This document shows positions 1 through 9,595 of a DNA stretch of 64,000 bases, piece by piece. The DNA lies in the NCBI GenBank assembly GCA_900635495.1, contig LR134136.1:4030001-4094000 (forward strand). The letters are read 5' to 3'. A program made the position numbers and the translations under genes. The stretch is from Atlantibacter hermannii (GTDB taxonomy: Bacteria; Pseudomonadota; Gammaproteobacteria; Enterobacterales; Enterobacteriaceae). Numbering within the stretch: position 1 is the stretch's first letter; each line of letters begins with the position of its first letter. The notes beneath the pieces were generated by a model. That model saw nothing but the letters and a program-made list of their open reading frames with translations, searched no databases and was not told where the DNA came from.

Positions 1-640
1 TAACGCCACCCGGGCCGATAGCGCCCGGATCCTGCCCACCATGACCGGCATCAATCGCCACAACGATCTGGTCGCCACTGACGGATGCCTTACGGGTACT
101 GGCAGGACGCGTGACCGTGTTGCTGCTGACAACGCTGGTTACGCGGTCTGATTCAGATTTAAACGGATTACGCGCGGGTTCAGCCGGACGCGGCGGAGGC
201 GGCGTCACACGTTGTGCGACAACCGGAGCCGGCGGTGGTGGAGGCGGTGGCGGCGCATCGGCGTTAATCGTAAACACCACGGTATAATTCATGCCGTTTT
301 GCTGCTTAACAGCCTGCGTCTTACCGTTTTTCGTGAGGTCAACCACCAGTCGCAACGAACCGCTGTCTTTCGGCTGGCCAGAGCGAATGCTTTTCACCAG
401 ATTGTTCCCGCTAAAAATGAGCGGCAACCCCTGAATGACGCCGGTCTGTTTAATATCCAGCGCAACGCTACGTTGTCCGTTATGGGAAAACGCGTAATCC
501 GGCTCGCCGACAAAACTGAAAGTAATACGCGCCTGGTCATCGCCGTTGGAGACCTGGATATCGGACAGGCTTGCCGCCCAGGCAGGCGCACACAGCGCCA
601 GCAAAGCGATGGAGAACCACTTTTTCATGCCAGATATCAT
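1..640 (-). CDS. amiB: N-acetylmuramoyl-L-alanine amidase AmiB, N-terminal part
   Basis: This periplasmic zinc amidase cleaves septal peptidoglycan to separate daughter cells and is activated by EnvC in E. coli. The visible part has a Sec signal peptide ending near AWA, an AMIN domain (about residues 25-125), a proline-rich linker with a run of eight prolines, and the start of the Amidase_3 catalytic domain with the zinc-ligand motif DAGHGGQDPGA. The gene runs off the left edge, so the rest of the catalytic domain is missing. I chose the ATG at 640 because AAGGA lies seven bases upstream; an in-frame ATG at 628 is the alternative. tsaE ends 30 bases upstream on the same strand, so the two are probably cotranscribed as in E. 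coli. Confidence 0.95.
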   Translation of the reverse strand, partial: MISGMKKWFSIALLALCAPAWAASLSDIQVSNGDDQARITFSFVGEPDYAFSHNGQRSVALDIKQTGVIQGLPLIFSGNNLVKSIRSGQPKDSGSLRLVVDLTKNGKTQAVKQQNGMNYTVVFTINADAPPPPPPPPAPVVAQRVTPPPPRPAEPARNPFKSESDRVTSVVSSNTVTRPASTRKASVSGDQIVVAIDAGHGGQDPGAIGPGGV

Positions 641-670
641 CCCGTTATCCTTGTTAAATAGCTGGAAATG

Positions 671-1153
671 TCACGCTAAAACCGTGTCATTGTTGGGATC
701 TAAATTTTCCACAAGGGCATTGCCCGCTGTGGAAACTGCCTTAATCAGCGCCGAGCGCCCGCGATCCTGATAGCTAAGATGGATTTCAACATCGGGATCG
801 GGCAGCACGCCCGCACCCTGTTGCGGCCATTCCACCAGACAAATGGCGTTGTCGGCGAAATAATCGCGGATCCCCATAAATTCGAGTTCTTCAGGATCGG
901 CAAGCCGGTATAAATCAAAGTGATAAACGGTCAATCCATCGAGCTCATAAGGCTCGACAAGCGTGTAGGTGGGGCTTTTGACATTGCCTTTATGGCCCAG
1001 CGCCTGCAAAAAACCACGACTAAAGGTGGTTTTACCCGCCCCTAAATCACCCACCAGCCAAATTACCGTTGCGCCATGGCAGGCTTTTGCAACAGCGTTG
1101 CCGAAATCTAATGTTGCCTGTTCATCGGCGAGAGGGATAACACGTTCAATCAT
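671..1153 (-). CDS. tsaE: tRNA threonylcarbamoyladenosine biosynthesis ATPase TsaE
   Basis: TsaE is the small cytoplasmic ATPase that works with TsaB and TsaD to place t6A at position 37 of ANN-decoding tRNAs. The 160-residue product has the P-loop GDLGAGKTT near residue 35 and the family block VKSPTYTLVEPY, followed by LVEWPQQG. It closely follows the E. coli protein of 153 residues but has a slightly longer and different C-terminus. Its start overlaps the end of nnr by eight bases, which suggests translational coupling in an nnr-tsaE-amiB operon. Confidence 0.96.
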   Translation of the reverse strand: MIERVIPLADEQATLDFGNAVAKACHGATVIWLVGDLGAGKTTFSRGFLQALGHKGNVKSPTYTLVEPYELDGLTVYHFDLYRLADPEELEFMGIRDYFADNAICLVEWPQQGAGVLPDPDVEIHLSYQDRGRSALIKAVSTAGNALVENLDPNNDTVLA

Positions 1154-2672
1154 GGTTTACATCATTCATTTCAGGGTTAACAACCAGATGCAGCGTCGAA
1201 AAAAGATCGCTTGCAAGCATACCACGCGTGCCGTAGCGGCTGGCGACGGCGTCGGCCGCCGCACCATGAGCCAGACAGCCTGCACAGGCGGCATCGTAAA
1301 GGTCAAGCTGCTGACCTAACAATGCGCCGATAATACCGGACAGTACATCGCCCATTCCACCGGTCGCCATGCCGGGATTACCGGCATCAATAATGCCGAT
1401 ATCGCCGCGCTCATTCGCAACCAGCGTACCCGCCCCCTTTAAGACCACCACGCCGCCATAACGTTTCGCCAGGCGGCGGGCTGCGAGCAGGCGATCGCTT
1501 TCAATTTGCGACACATCACAATTGAGCAGGCGCGCCGCTTCGCCAGGGTGCGGCGTGATAATCCGATTCTGACGTTTATCGGGATTGAATGCCAGAAGGT
1601 TGAGCGCATCCGCATCCCACAGCATCGGTTTTTGCGAATTCTCAGTTTTTTGCAGGGCTCTTTTGCCCCACTTTTCCTGACCAAGGCCGGGGCCGATTAT
1701 GATGACATCTGCCCATTCCAGGCCTTGCGCGATCGATTCGTCAGTGAGTTCCTGAACCATGAGCTCGGGACGGGCGGTCAGCAGCGCCGCGCTATTTTCC
1801 TGGCGCGTCAATACGCGTACCAACCCCGCTCCGGCACGCAATGCCGCTTCGCCAGCCAGACGAATCGCACCGGCAGTACCGAAATCGCCGCCAATGACCA
1901 ACAACCGCCCGTTATCCCCTTTATGGGACGTTGCACGGCGCGGTTTAAGCCAGTGCTTCAACATTGACGCATCGTAACGGTGGAGTGCAGCAGGTTTATC
2001 AGCAAGCCAGCTTTCCAGCCCCAGGGTGTTCACCGTAATTTTACCCACCACATCACGGGCCTTGCCGGTGAGCAATCCCGGTTTTAGGGCGATAAAAGTG
2101 AGTGTTCGCTGCGCCACAATCACGCTTCCAGGCGTAGCACCGGTTTCAGCCAGTAACCCAGAAGGGATATCCAGCGCCAGAATCGGGGCCGGATCGGCAT
2201 TGGCCTTATCAATCAGCGCACTCATGACAGGACGCGGCGCGCTGACAAGCCCGGTACCGGCTAAACCATCGATAATCAGCGATACGCCCTGCGGCCAGGG
2301 AGTATCAGAGGCGTGGATTTCGCCCCCCGCGTTTAGCCAGGCGTCACGCGCGCAAGCCGCTTCTTCCGGGAGCGGTTTATCGCTTTCTATCGCCAGTAAC
2401 GTGACGTCAATGCCGTCGGCTTTAGCCAACCGCGCCACAACGTAACCGTCGCCGCCGTTATTGCCGTGTCCGCACAATACCAGCCAGTGCCGCGCATCGG
2501 GCCAGCTGGCGTGCGCCAGGCGAAATGCGGCTTCGCCAGCGCGCAGCATTAATTCATACAGGGTAATGCCGAGGCTATCCGCTGCCTCCTGCTCCGCCTT
2601 TCTCACCCACTCAGCTGGCCATACCGAGTGTGGTATACTGCTACGGTTATTGTTAAGTCGATGGTCCGTCAT
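1146..2672 (-). CDS. nnr: Bifunctional NAD(P)H-hydrate repair enzyme Nnr
   Basis: Nnr repairs hydrated NAD(P)H. The N-terminal half is the epimerase (YjeF_N; CGHGNNGGDGYVVA near residue 60) and the C-terminal half is the ADP-dependent dehydratase of ribokinase-like fold (GDNGRLLVIGG in the middle, GMATGGMGDVLSG towards the end). The 508-residue length fits the E. coli protein. I chose the MTDHRLNNN start at 2672 rather than an upstream in-frame ATG because it matches the family start. This start shares bases with the start codon of the divergent queG, so the promoter and ribosome-binding site must lie inside queG. Confidence 0.96.
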   Translation of the reverse strand: MTDHRLNNNRSSIPHSVWPAEWVRKAEQEAADSLGITLYELMLRAGEAAFRLAHASWPDARHWLVLCGHGNNGGDGYVVARLAKADGIDVTLLAIESDKPLPEEAACARDAWLNAGGEIHASDTPWPQGVSLIIDGLAGTGLVSAPRPVMSALIDKANADPAPILALDIPSGLLAETGATPGSVIVAQRTLTFIALKPGLLTGKARDVVGKITVNTLGLESWLADKPAALHRYDASMLKHWLKPRRATSHKGDNGRLLVIGGDFGTAGAIRLAGEAALRAGAGLVRVLTRQENSAALLTARPELMVQELTDESIAQGLEWADVIIIGPGLGQEKWGKRALQKTENSQKPMLWDADALNLLAFNPDKRQNRIITPHPGEAARLLNCDVSQIESDRLLAARRLAKRYGGVVVLKGAGTLVANERGDIGIIDAGNPGMATGGMGDVLSGIIGALLGQQLDLYDAACAGCLAHGAAADAVASRYGTRGMLASDLFSTLHLVVNPEMNDVNHD

Positions 2673-3810
2673 GTCACAACCCCTTGATCTCACTCTTCTC
2701 GCGCAAAAAATCAAACAATGGGGCACCGAACTCGGTTTTCAGCATGTCGGCATTACCGACACCGATTTGAGCCCCCACGAACCTGCGCTTCAGGCATGGC
2801 TGGACAAACAATATCACGGTGAAATGGAGTGGATGGCCCGTCACGGAATGATGCGCGCCCGTCCGCATGAACTGTTGCCCGGTACTCTGCGCGTGATTAG
2901 CGTCAGGATGAACTATTTACCCGCTGACGCCGCCTTTGCGCGCACCTTAAAGGAACCCTCGCTGGGCTATATCAGTCGATATGCGCTGGGCCGTGATTAT
3001 CACAAGCTGATGCGCAACCGGCTTAAAAAACTTGGGGAAACTATTCAGGCGCAATACGCGTCGCTGAATTTTAGACCCTTTGTGGATTCTGCGCCCGTGC
3101 TTGAGCGCCCCTTAGCCGCAAAGGCCGGACTGGGCTGGACTGGTAAGCACTCACTTATTCTTGATCGCAATGCGGGCTCGTTCTTCTTTCTCGGGGAATT
3201 ACTGGTTGATATTCCTCTTCCGGTCGATAAGCCCGTTGAGGAAGGCTGCGGCCGCTGCGTGGCTTGCATGACGATCTGCCCCACCGGCGCAATAGTGGAA
3301 CCTTACACCGTGGACGCGCGCCGCTGTATTTCCTATCTCACCATCGAGCTGGAGGGCGCGATCCCCGAAGAATTTCGACCGCTTATCGGTAATCGCATTT
3401 ACGGCTGCGATGATTGCCAGCTGATTTGTCCGTGGAATCGTTTTTCTCAACTCACCGACGAGGCGGATTTCTCGCCGCGCCAGGCATTGCACAATCCAAA
3501 ATTAATTGAGCTGTTCGGCTGGAGCGAAGCACACTTCCTGAAAATGACTGAAGGATCGGCGATTCGCCGCATCGGTCATATCCGTTTTCTGCGAAATATT
3601 GCCGTCGCGTTGGGAAATGCCGAATGGGATCCGGCCAATATTGATGCGCTGACAAAAAGAAAAGGTGAGCACCCACTATTGGATGAACACATAGAATGGG
3701 CGATTGCGCAACAATTAACCAAGCGAAACGCGAATGCAGTGGACGTTCAGTCGTCGCAAAAGCAACGTCTGGTGAGGGTTATCGAAAAGGGTTTACCACG
3801 GGATGCCTGA
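2671..3810 (+). CDS. queG: Epoxyqueuosine reductase QueG
   Basis: QueG is the cobalamin-dependent reductase that performs the last step of queuosine synthesis, turning epoxyqueuosine in tRNA into queuosine. The 379-residue product carries two ferredoxin-type cysteine sets, CGRCVACMTICPTGA near residue 190 and CDDCQLICPWN near residue 245, as expected for two [4Fe-4S] clusters. The ATG at 2671 matches the E. coli start. It overlaps the start codon of divergent nnr, an arrangement also found in E. coli. The gene has no interruption. Confidence 0.97.
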   Translation: MSQPLDLTLLAQKIKQWGTELGFQHVGITDTDLSPHEPALQAWLDKQYHGEMEWMARHGMMRARPHELLPGTLRVISVRMNYLPADAAFARTLKEPSLGYISRYALGRDYHKLMRNRLKKLGETIQAQYASLNFRPFVDSAPVLERPLAAKAGLGWTGKHSLILDRNAGSFFFLGELLVDIPLPVDKPVEEGCGRCVACMTICPTGAIVEPYTVDARRCISYLTIELEGAIPEEFRPLIGNRIYGCDDCQLICPWNRFSQLTDEADFSPRQALHNPKLIELFGWSEAHFLKMTEGSAIRRIGHIRFLRNIAVALGNAEWDPANIDALTKRKGEHPLLDEHIEWAIAQQLTKRNANAVDVQSSQKQRLVRVIEKGLPRDA

Positions 3811-4077
3811 GCACTTTTAGCTGTGAATAAAATTTAAAAGCCCTTGTCATTCAAACGTAAAAAATCCATCAGTGATCGAATTAACAATTACGACCCTTCT
3901 AAATTCTTAATAAGAAACAATCAATTAAAGAAAAGATGTCAAAATGTGACTTGTAGTCTACGACGAGGCGGCAAAAAACAACCTGTGGATAAGTCTGTTG
4001 AAAGCGCGATTTAAAAGTCGTGAAAAAGGCTTACAGACAAGGCGATTTGCTGTGGATAATTTGTTCGGAGAGAAATT
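3811..4077. other. AT-rich region with DnaA boxes, candidate datA-like locus
   Basis: This AT-rich gap between queG and the tRNA-Gly cluster holds two perfect consensus DnaA boxes (TTATCCACA on the minus strand) at 3984-3992 and 4051-4059. A third box with the allowed variant TTATTCACA lies at 3822-3830. All three face the same way. In E. coli the DnaA-titrating and DnaA-ATP-hydrolysing locus datA lies beside the glyVXY operon near queG, so position and content agree. I found no convincing IHF site by eye. Function is inferred from site content and synteny. Confidence 0.65.
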
Positions 4078-4153
<76 letters not shown>

Positions 4154-4228
4154 TTAATCTTCGTCTTTCAGGTTGCAGCTTAATGGCAACATGAAATCCT
4201 GCGATTTGGATGGTGCTTAATCAAATTT

Positions 4229-4304
<76 letters not shown>

Positions 4305-4378
4305 TTAATCTTCGTCTTTCAGGTTGCAGCTTAATGGCAACGTGAAATCCTGCGATTGGGTGGTGCTGAATCAAATTT

Positions 4379-4454
<76 letters not shown>

Positions 4455-4493
4455 CCGACGTGATGTGCATTTCTGCCTTGTCACGGGAGGCGC

Positions 4494-4521
4494 ATTATAC
4501 GAGAAATCATCACAGCCGCAA
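4494..4521 (-). promoter_or_regulatory. Sigma-70 promoter of the glyVXY operon
   Basis: The minus strand shows a perfect TATAAT (-10) at 4494-4499 and TTGCGG (-35) at 4516-4521, 16 bp apart. The -10 is followed by the GC-rich stretch GCGCCTCCC, a discriminator typical of stringently controlled stable-RNA promoters. Confidence 0.8.
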
Positions 4522-4622
4522 TACTTTCAAAGCGTTTTTTTGTGATTTTTATCCGAATGCTGATTTTATCAGCAAGATGGCGAAATTAAAAACACCTTTG
4601 TTACGAAACAGTTATCAGAAAA

Positions 4623-5372
4623 TCATTTCTCATCAATCAGAGTATAACGCACACCATCGTGCTCAAGCTGCTGGCGAAAAAGCACAGGCAAATGCGCATC
4701 CGTAATCACTTCATGAATCAGAAAAAGTTCACCAAGCGAATGGGGATGAATCTCGCCAAACTTAGTACTGTCTGTTAGCACATAATTACATGCGCACTTG
4801 CGTAGCGCGGTGGCCACGATCTCCGCACGCATCATATCGCGCCCGGTAAAACCGGTATCAGCGTGATAACCATCAATGCCGATAAAAGCCTTTGAAAAAT
4901 GCACCTGTTCCAACGCCAGCCGCGCCAACGGTCCGACCATACTTTCACTTCGCTTCTGCAGCACGCCGCCCAGCAAAATCACCTCGCAGCGGCTTTCTCG
5001 CAGTAAATTCGCGATATGCACGCTGGCGGTGATCACCGTGATGCTGCGCGCTTGTGCCAATAACCGGGCCAAAATCGCATTGGTGCTGCCGTTCTCGATA
5101 AAAACGGTTTCCCCCTCATCAATCAGCGACGCGGCATACTCTGCGAGAGATTTTTTAGTCTGGAAATTACTGCGCATACGCGTATCCACGCTGTCATTAT
5201 CAGCCGCGACGGCAAAACCGTGCTCGCGCTTGAGATAGGCGCCCTGCTCCAGGTAGTTAAGATCGTGGCGAACAGTCACCACGGAAACGCCGGTTATTCC
5301 CGCCAGTTCGGCGACAGCGACGCGTTGATTGTCGGTGACATATTGCAAAATGCGCTGTTGTCGATCGTTCAT
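4623..5372 (-). CDS. DeoR/GlpR-family transcriptional regulator
   Basis: The 249-residue protein has an N-terminal DeoR-type helix-turn-helix (residues 1-55, with VAELAGITGVSVVTVRHDLNYLE) and a C-terminal sugar-phosphate-sensing domain of the NagB/RpiA-like fold (IENGSTNAI, VILLGGVLQ, GIDGYHADTGFT, LTDSTKFG). It resembles E. coli YciT more than other DeoR members. The MNDRQQ start at 5372 follows the end of pflF by 52 bp on the same strand, so it is the last gene of a pflE-pflF-regulator operon and probably controls it in response to a sugar phosphate. The effector is unknown. Confidence 0.85.
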   Translation of the reverse strand: MNDRQQRILQYVTDNQRVAVAELAGITGVSVVTVRHDLNYLEQGAYLKREHGFAVAADNDSVDTRMRSNFQTKKSLAEYAASLIDEGETVFIENGSTNAILARLLAQARSITVITASVHIANLLRESRCEVILLGGVLQKRSESMVGPLARLALEQVHFSKAFIGIDGYHADTGFTGRDMMRAEIVATALRKCACNYVLTDSTKFGEIHPHSLGELFLIHEVITDAHLPVLFRQQLEHDGVRYTLIDEK

Positions 5373-5424
5373 ACGCTCAGGAAAATCAGAAAGCGCAGCG
5401 GCAATGCCGCTGCGCAAGGGAGAG

Positions 5425-7856
5425 TTACAGACTGTGCTCGGTACGCGCGATAATATCGTCCTGCGCGTCTGGCGACAGGGCGGTAAAAAACGCCGAATAT
5501 CCCGCGACGCGTACAACCAGATCACGATACTGATCGGGATGTTTCTTCGCTTCCAGCAACGTTTCCCGCGACACAATGTTGTACTGAATATGCCAGCCCT
5601 TATGGACCTCAAAGAAGGTTCTCAGCATCATCATCAGCTTCACGCGGTCGCTGCCGTTTTCAAGCGTCGACGGGTTCAGTTTCTGGTTCAGCAGCACTCC
5701 CCCAGAATCGATCCGGTCGGTAATTTACCAACAGAACTGATCACTGCCGTTGGTCCCAGGTGGTCAGTACCGGAAGAGGGGCTGGCGCCTTCCGCCAATG
5801 GCGTATGGGCCTTACGACCGTCCGGCGTCGCCATTGTCGCCGCGCCAAACGGCACGTTAGCGGAAATGGACGATGTCCCGGCGTAGTAATTACCGCCAAT
5901 GGGGCCTCTGCCGTAACGCGGGTTATGGTAATGCTTAATTTCATCGATGTAAGTCTGATACGCCCGCGCCAACAACTCGTCCACGCTATCATCATCGTTG
6001 CCGTATTTCGGCGCGTTATTGATCAGGCGCTGACGCAACTGTTCATGGGTAAGGCCTTCGAAATCTTCCGCCAATGCCTGGGCCAACTGTTGTTGACCGA
6101 TAACGCCCTGATCGAAGACCAGTTTTTTCACCGCCGCCAGGCTGTTGCCAAGGTTAGCGATGCCCACCTGCAAACCGGAGACCCAGTCGTATTTCGCCCC
6201 GCCCTGCTTGATGCTTTTCGCCCGCTCGATGCAGTCATCCACCAACGCCGAGCAGAGAATATCGTGAACGTTTTCCTCCAGCATGGTATCGACTACGTAC
6301 TCAATCTCAATGGATTTACGGGTGTAATAGCGAATCTGACGGTCCCAGGCTGCTAACACCTCATCAAACTTGGTGAAGTTACCCTTCGACAGCGCCTGTT
6401 CCTGCGGCAGGAAGATCTTGCCGCTGGTGGCATCTTTGCCCCCTTCCAGCGCCGCCAGCATAACGCGCGCGAAGTTGATAAAGCTCATGCCGGTACAGCG
6501 ATAGCCCCATTTGCCGCCCACGGCAGTTTCGATACAGCCAATCGCAGCATACTGATACGCGTCTTCCGGCTCTACGCCAAGTTTGATGAATTCCGGGATC
6601 ACGATTTCATCGTTGTTGAAGGCAGGCATACCAAAGCCGCAACGAATAACCTGTACGCAAGCGTCAAGGAAATCATCGCTGATCCCGGCGTGATAACGCA
6701 CGCTGAGGTTTGGCTGCGTGGAGCGCAGGCGTCCGCACGACTCCAGGATCGCGTAAGAGAGCGGGTTCACCGCATCTGTTGCCACGCCATTCACCAGGTT
6801 CTGGCCGCCGATAGTGACGTTCTGATACAGCGGGCTGCCCGCAGACGCTTTGGAGTGTGAACCAGAGCGGATTTTGTTGACTTCCAGCAGTTTCAGCCAG
6901 CAGCTGTGCAGCATCTCTATGGCTTGCTCGCGGGTCAACGACTGCTCCAGTTCCACATCGCGGCGATACCATGGGTAAAGATACTGATCCATACGGCCAA
7001 ACGATACGGAGTGACCATTCGACTCAATCTGCAGAATTAACTGGATGAAATAACACAGCTGCAACGCCTGCCAGAACGTCTTCGGCGGTTCATGAGCAAT
7101 GACTTCACAGTTCTCAGCGATGGCGAGCAATTCGGTTTTACGCGTTTCACGGGTTTCCTGCTGCGCCATTTGCCGGGCCAGCGCCGCAAAGCGCTGAATA
7201 TGTAAACTTACCGCTTCCAGCGTAATATCAATGGCTTTCAGGAATTGCTCACCGTGTAAATCTTCCAGCACGGTGAGGTTAATACGAGAACGACGCTCGG
7301 CCACCTTCGCGCGTAATCCGTCCATACCCAGTTCAAGCAATAACGGGAAATTCACCGCCAGGTGCGCATCACCAGAAGTCATGTTGCCTTCCGCTTTGAT
7401 GATGCCGGTTTCCAGCAACGCTTTTTGTTCACTGGTAAACATGCCGTAGCAACGGTCCTGCACCGTTTGTCCGCGCCACCACGGGCAAATTTCATGCAGT
7501 ACGCGCTTGTTATCTTCGCTGACCGCGAAACCCGCGCCGGGACGATCGGCAAGATCGTCGATCTCTTTTTCGATCCATGAAACGGTGTACTCGGGGAATA
7601 TCGGCGCGGCGCGCACTTCGCTCGCCTGGTTACCGACAATCAGTTCATCGTGTTTAATCCAGATGGTCCGCTCCGCCAGATGATGCGCCAGCGCCAGCGC
7701 ACGGCGAACCGGAATTGGTTTATCCATATTCTGCTGATAAACCTCGGTGTAGTGCTGCGCTCGCTCGGTACAGACCGGCGGCTTAACAATATGCACCAGG
7801 GCATTTTTATGCGCCTTAATACGGTCGCTCAGAACATCGAGTTTCAGGGTGGTCAT
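5425..7856 (-). CDS. pflF: Glycyl-radical enzyme PflF (YbiW type); frame broken at 5699-5703
   Basis: This is an oxygen-sensitive glycyl-radical enzyme very close to E. coli PflF/YbiW. The catalytic cysteine motif is GCIETAVGG and the glycyl-radical loop is RVAGYSAFF, with Gly about 24 residues before the C-terminus. The GCxE form is typical of dehydratase-like members rather than true pyruvate formate-lyase, so the substrate is uncertain. A run of five C (5699-5703; six expected) shifts the frame; restoring one base gives 810 residues, the length of the E. coli protein. The gene starts four bases after pflE stops. Confidence 0.9.
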
Positions 7857-7860
7857 AACG

Positions 7861-8761
7861 TTATCCTCTCAACGTAGCCGTCAGGCCCTTTTCGCGGGCG
7901 CAAGACTGGGCAAAATCAAGCAAATCCGGCGCATCAAGCGGTTTATCCGGTGCCAGGTAGGGTTGGTTTAACAGGTGGTATTTGTTGATACCCAGGGTGT
8001 GATAGGGCAAAAAATGAATCTCGTTGACCCTGAGCGTTTCGGCGGCGAAAGTAGTGATCGCTTCAATAGACGCTTCATCCGCGTTAAAACCCGGGATAAG
8101 CGGGACGCGAATAATCATCCGCTTTCCTGCGGCCGCCACGTTCTCCAGATTTTTCATCACGCGCCGGGCAGAGCCGTCGGTCCATTTTTTAAAGGCGGCG
8201 TCGTCTACGTGCTTAAGATCCGCAAGAAACAGGTCGGTATAAGGCAGTGAGGGCTCAATGTAATGCCAGGGCACATGAAGACAGGTTTCAACGGCGGTGT
8301 GGATCCCATGCTCATGGCTGGCTTTCAGCAGGGCCAGCGCCATATCAGGGTTCATAAAAGGTTCGCCGCCAGACAACGTCACGCCGCCGCCGCTGCGATC
8401 GTAAAAGGGTTTATCACGCAGGACAGTCGCCATAATCTGATCAACGCTTTTTTTCTTCTCCACACACAGTAAGCGCCTGCGTCGGGCAACAATCCTGTAA
8501 GCGGTCAAGATGAGCAGGTTCAAGTTTTTCGCGGTGAATGATCACCCCGGAAAGATGACGCTGAATAACGTCTGGCAATGCCTGCTGACACAGCTCACAT
8601 CCTTCCAGGCACAGACGGGAATCAAAGAGTACGTCGCGATCGCGCGAGCGGCTTTCAGGATTTTGGCACCAGCGGCATCCCAGGGAGCAACCTTTAAGAA
8701 ACACCACGGTGCGAATACCGGGACCATCGTGGGTTGAATAGCGCTGGATATTGAAAATCAT
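7861..8761 (-). CDS. pflE: Glycyl-radical enzyme activating protein PflE (YbiY type); frame broken at 8448-8454
   Basis: This radical-SAM activase installs the glycyl radical on its partner enzyme. It has the CxxxCxxC motif KGCSLGCRWC near residue 25, then ferredoxin-like cysteines (CLEGCELC and CCPTQALTVCG) for extra Fe-S clusters, and LSGGEPF in the SAM-binding region. Seven A (7 T on the plus strand, 8448-8454) stand where six are expected; removing one joins the two halves into 299 residues. GGTGA lies upstream of the ATG at 8761. It is the first gene of the operon with pflF and the DeoR-type regulator. Confidence 0.9.
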
Positions 8762-8790
8762 AAAATTCACCGTTTAACTTGCGTATGAAA

Positions 8791-8859
8791 ATTAAATGAC
8801 TTTCGAAAGAAAGTAACATTGACTTCGATCAAAGGAATGACGTGCGGTGTGCTTATACT
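8791..8859. promoter_or_regulatory. FNR-type box with divergent promoters for pflE and fsa
   Basis: TTGAC-TTCG-ATCAA at 8819-8832 matches the FNR consensus TTGAT-N4-ATCAA at nine of ten fixed bases. A TATACT -10 for fsa lies at 8854-8859 and a TTTAAT -10 for pflE at 8791-8796 (minus strand). Assuming usual spacing, the box centre falls about 41.5 bp upstream of both predicted start points, the class II activator position in each direction. Confidence 0.6.
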
Positions 8860-8897
8860 GGCATCATTCTCCACATTTCACTTTTGAGGACTCTACG

Positions 8898-9563
8898 ATG
8901 GAGCTTTATTTGGATACCGCCGATGTCGCGGCAGTGGCGCGCCTGGCGCGGATCTTCCCTTTAGCGGGCGTAACGACAAATCCCAGCATTGTCGCCAGCG
9001 GCAAAAAACCGCTCAGCGTAGTGTTACCGGAATTGCAGGAAGCCCTTGGCAGTAAAGGACGTCTCTTCGCTCAGGTGATGGCGACTCAGGCGGAGAAAAT
9101 GGTGGATGAAGCGCTGGCGCTGCGGGAAATCATTCCTGACCTGGTGGTAAAGGTACCGGTCACGCCGGAAGGCCTGGCCGCCATCAAGATGCTGAAAACG
9201 AAAGGCGTACCGACGCTGGGTACCGCGGTATATGGCGCTGCACAGGGTTTATTGAGCGCGCTGGCGGGGGCAGACTATGTCGCGCCTTACGTGAATCGCG
9301 TTGACGCGCAAGGCGGAGACGGCATTAAAACCGTTACGGAACTGCAGCAGTTGCTTACCCTGCATGCGCCAGGTTCAAAAGTGCTGGCGGCCAGCTTCAA
9401 AACGCCGCGTCAGGCGTTGGATTGCCTGCTGGCGGGTTGTGAAGCCATAACGCTGCCGCTGGATGTGGCAGAACAATTTATCAGTGCGCCTGCGGTTACC
9501 GCAGCGGTTGCGAAGTTCGAACAGGACTGGCAAAACGCTTTCGGCTCACTCTCTTTGAAATAA
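8898..9563 (+). CDS. fsa: Fructose-6-phosphate aldolase (FsaA type)
   Basis: The 221-residue protein belongs to the small transaldolase family that reversibly cleaves fructose 6-phosphate, or related ketose phosphates, into dihydroxyacetone and an aldehyde. The Schiff-base lysine is Lys85 in VVKVPVT, and the family block GVTTNPSI is at 24-31. It is very close to E. coli FsaA. The ATG at 8898 follows TTGAGGA at a spacing of seven. It is transcribed away from pflE-pflF, in a grouping like E. coli ybiY-ybiW-fsaA, which suggests shared metabolism under anaerobiosis. Confidence 0.93.
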   Translation: MELYLDTADVAAVARLARIFPLAGVTTNPSIVASGKKPLSVVLPELQEALGSKGRLFAQVMATQAEKMVDEALALREIIPDLVVKVPVTPEGLAAIKMLKTKGVPTLGTAVYGAAQGLLSALAGADYVAPYVNRVDAQGGDGIKTVTELQQLLTLHAPGSKVLAASFKTPRQALDCLLAGCEAITLPLDVAEQFISAPAVTAAVAKFEQDWQNAFGSLSLK

Positions 9564-9595
9564 ACAATCAGGCCGCTAAACGCGGCCTGATTGTT
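9563..9595. terminator. Bidirectional terminator between fsa and the 42-codon gene
   Basis: A perfect 14-bp stem (AACAATCAGGCCGC with its complement) closes a five-base loop. The stem overlaps both stop codons, so the convergent genes share one hairpin. A-rich and T-rich arms favour termination in either direction. Confidence 0.75.

Noticed and set aside
5688..5703. In-frame TGA in pflF as a possible selenocysteine codon.
   Set aside because: The sequence after TGA in that frame is not family-like, while a one-base change in the adjacent C-run restores the known C-terminus including the glycyl-radical loop.
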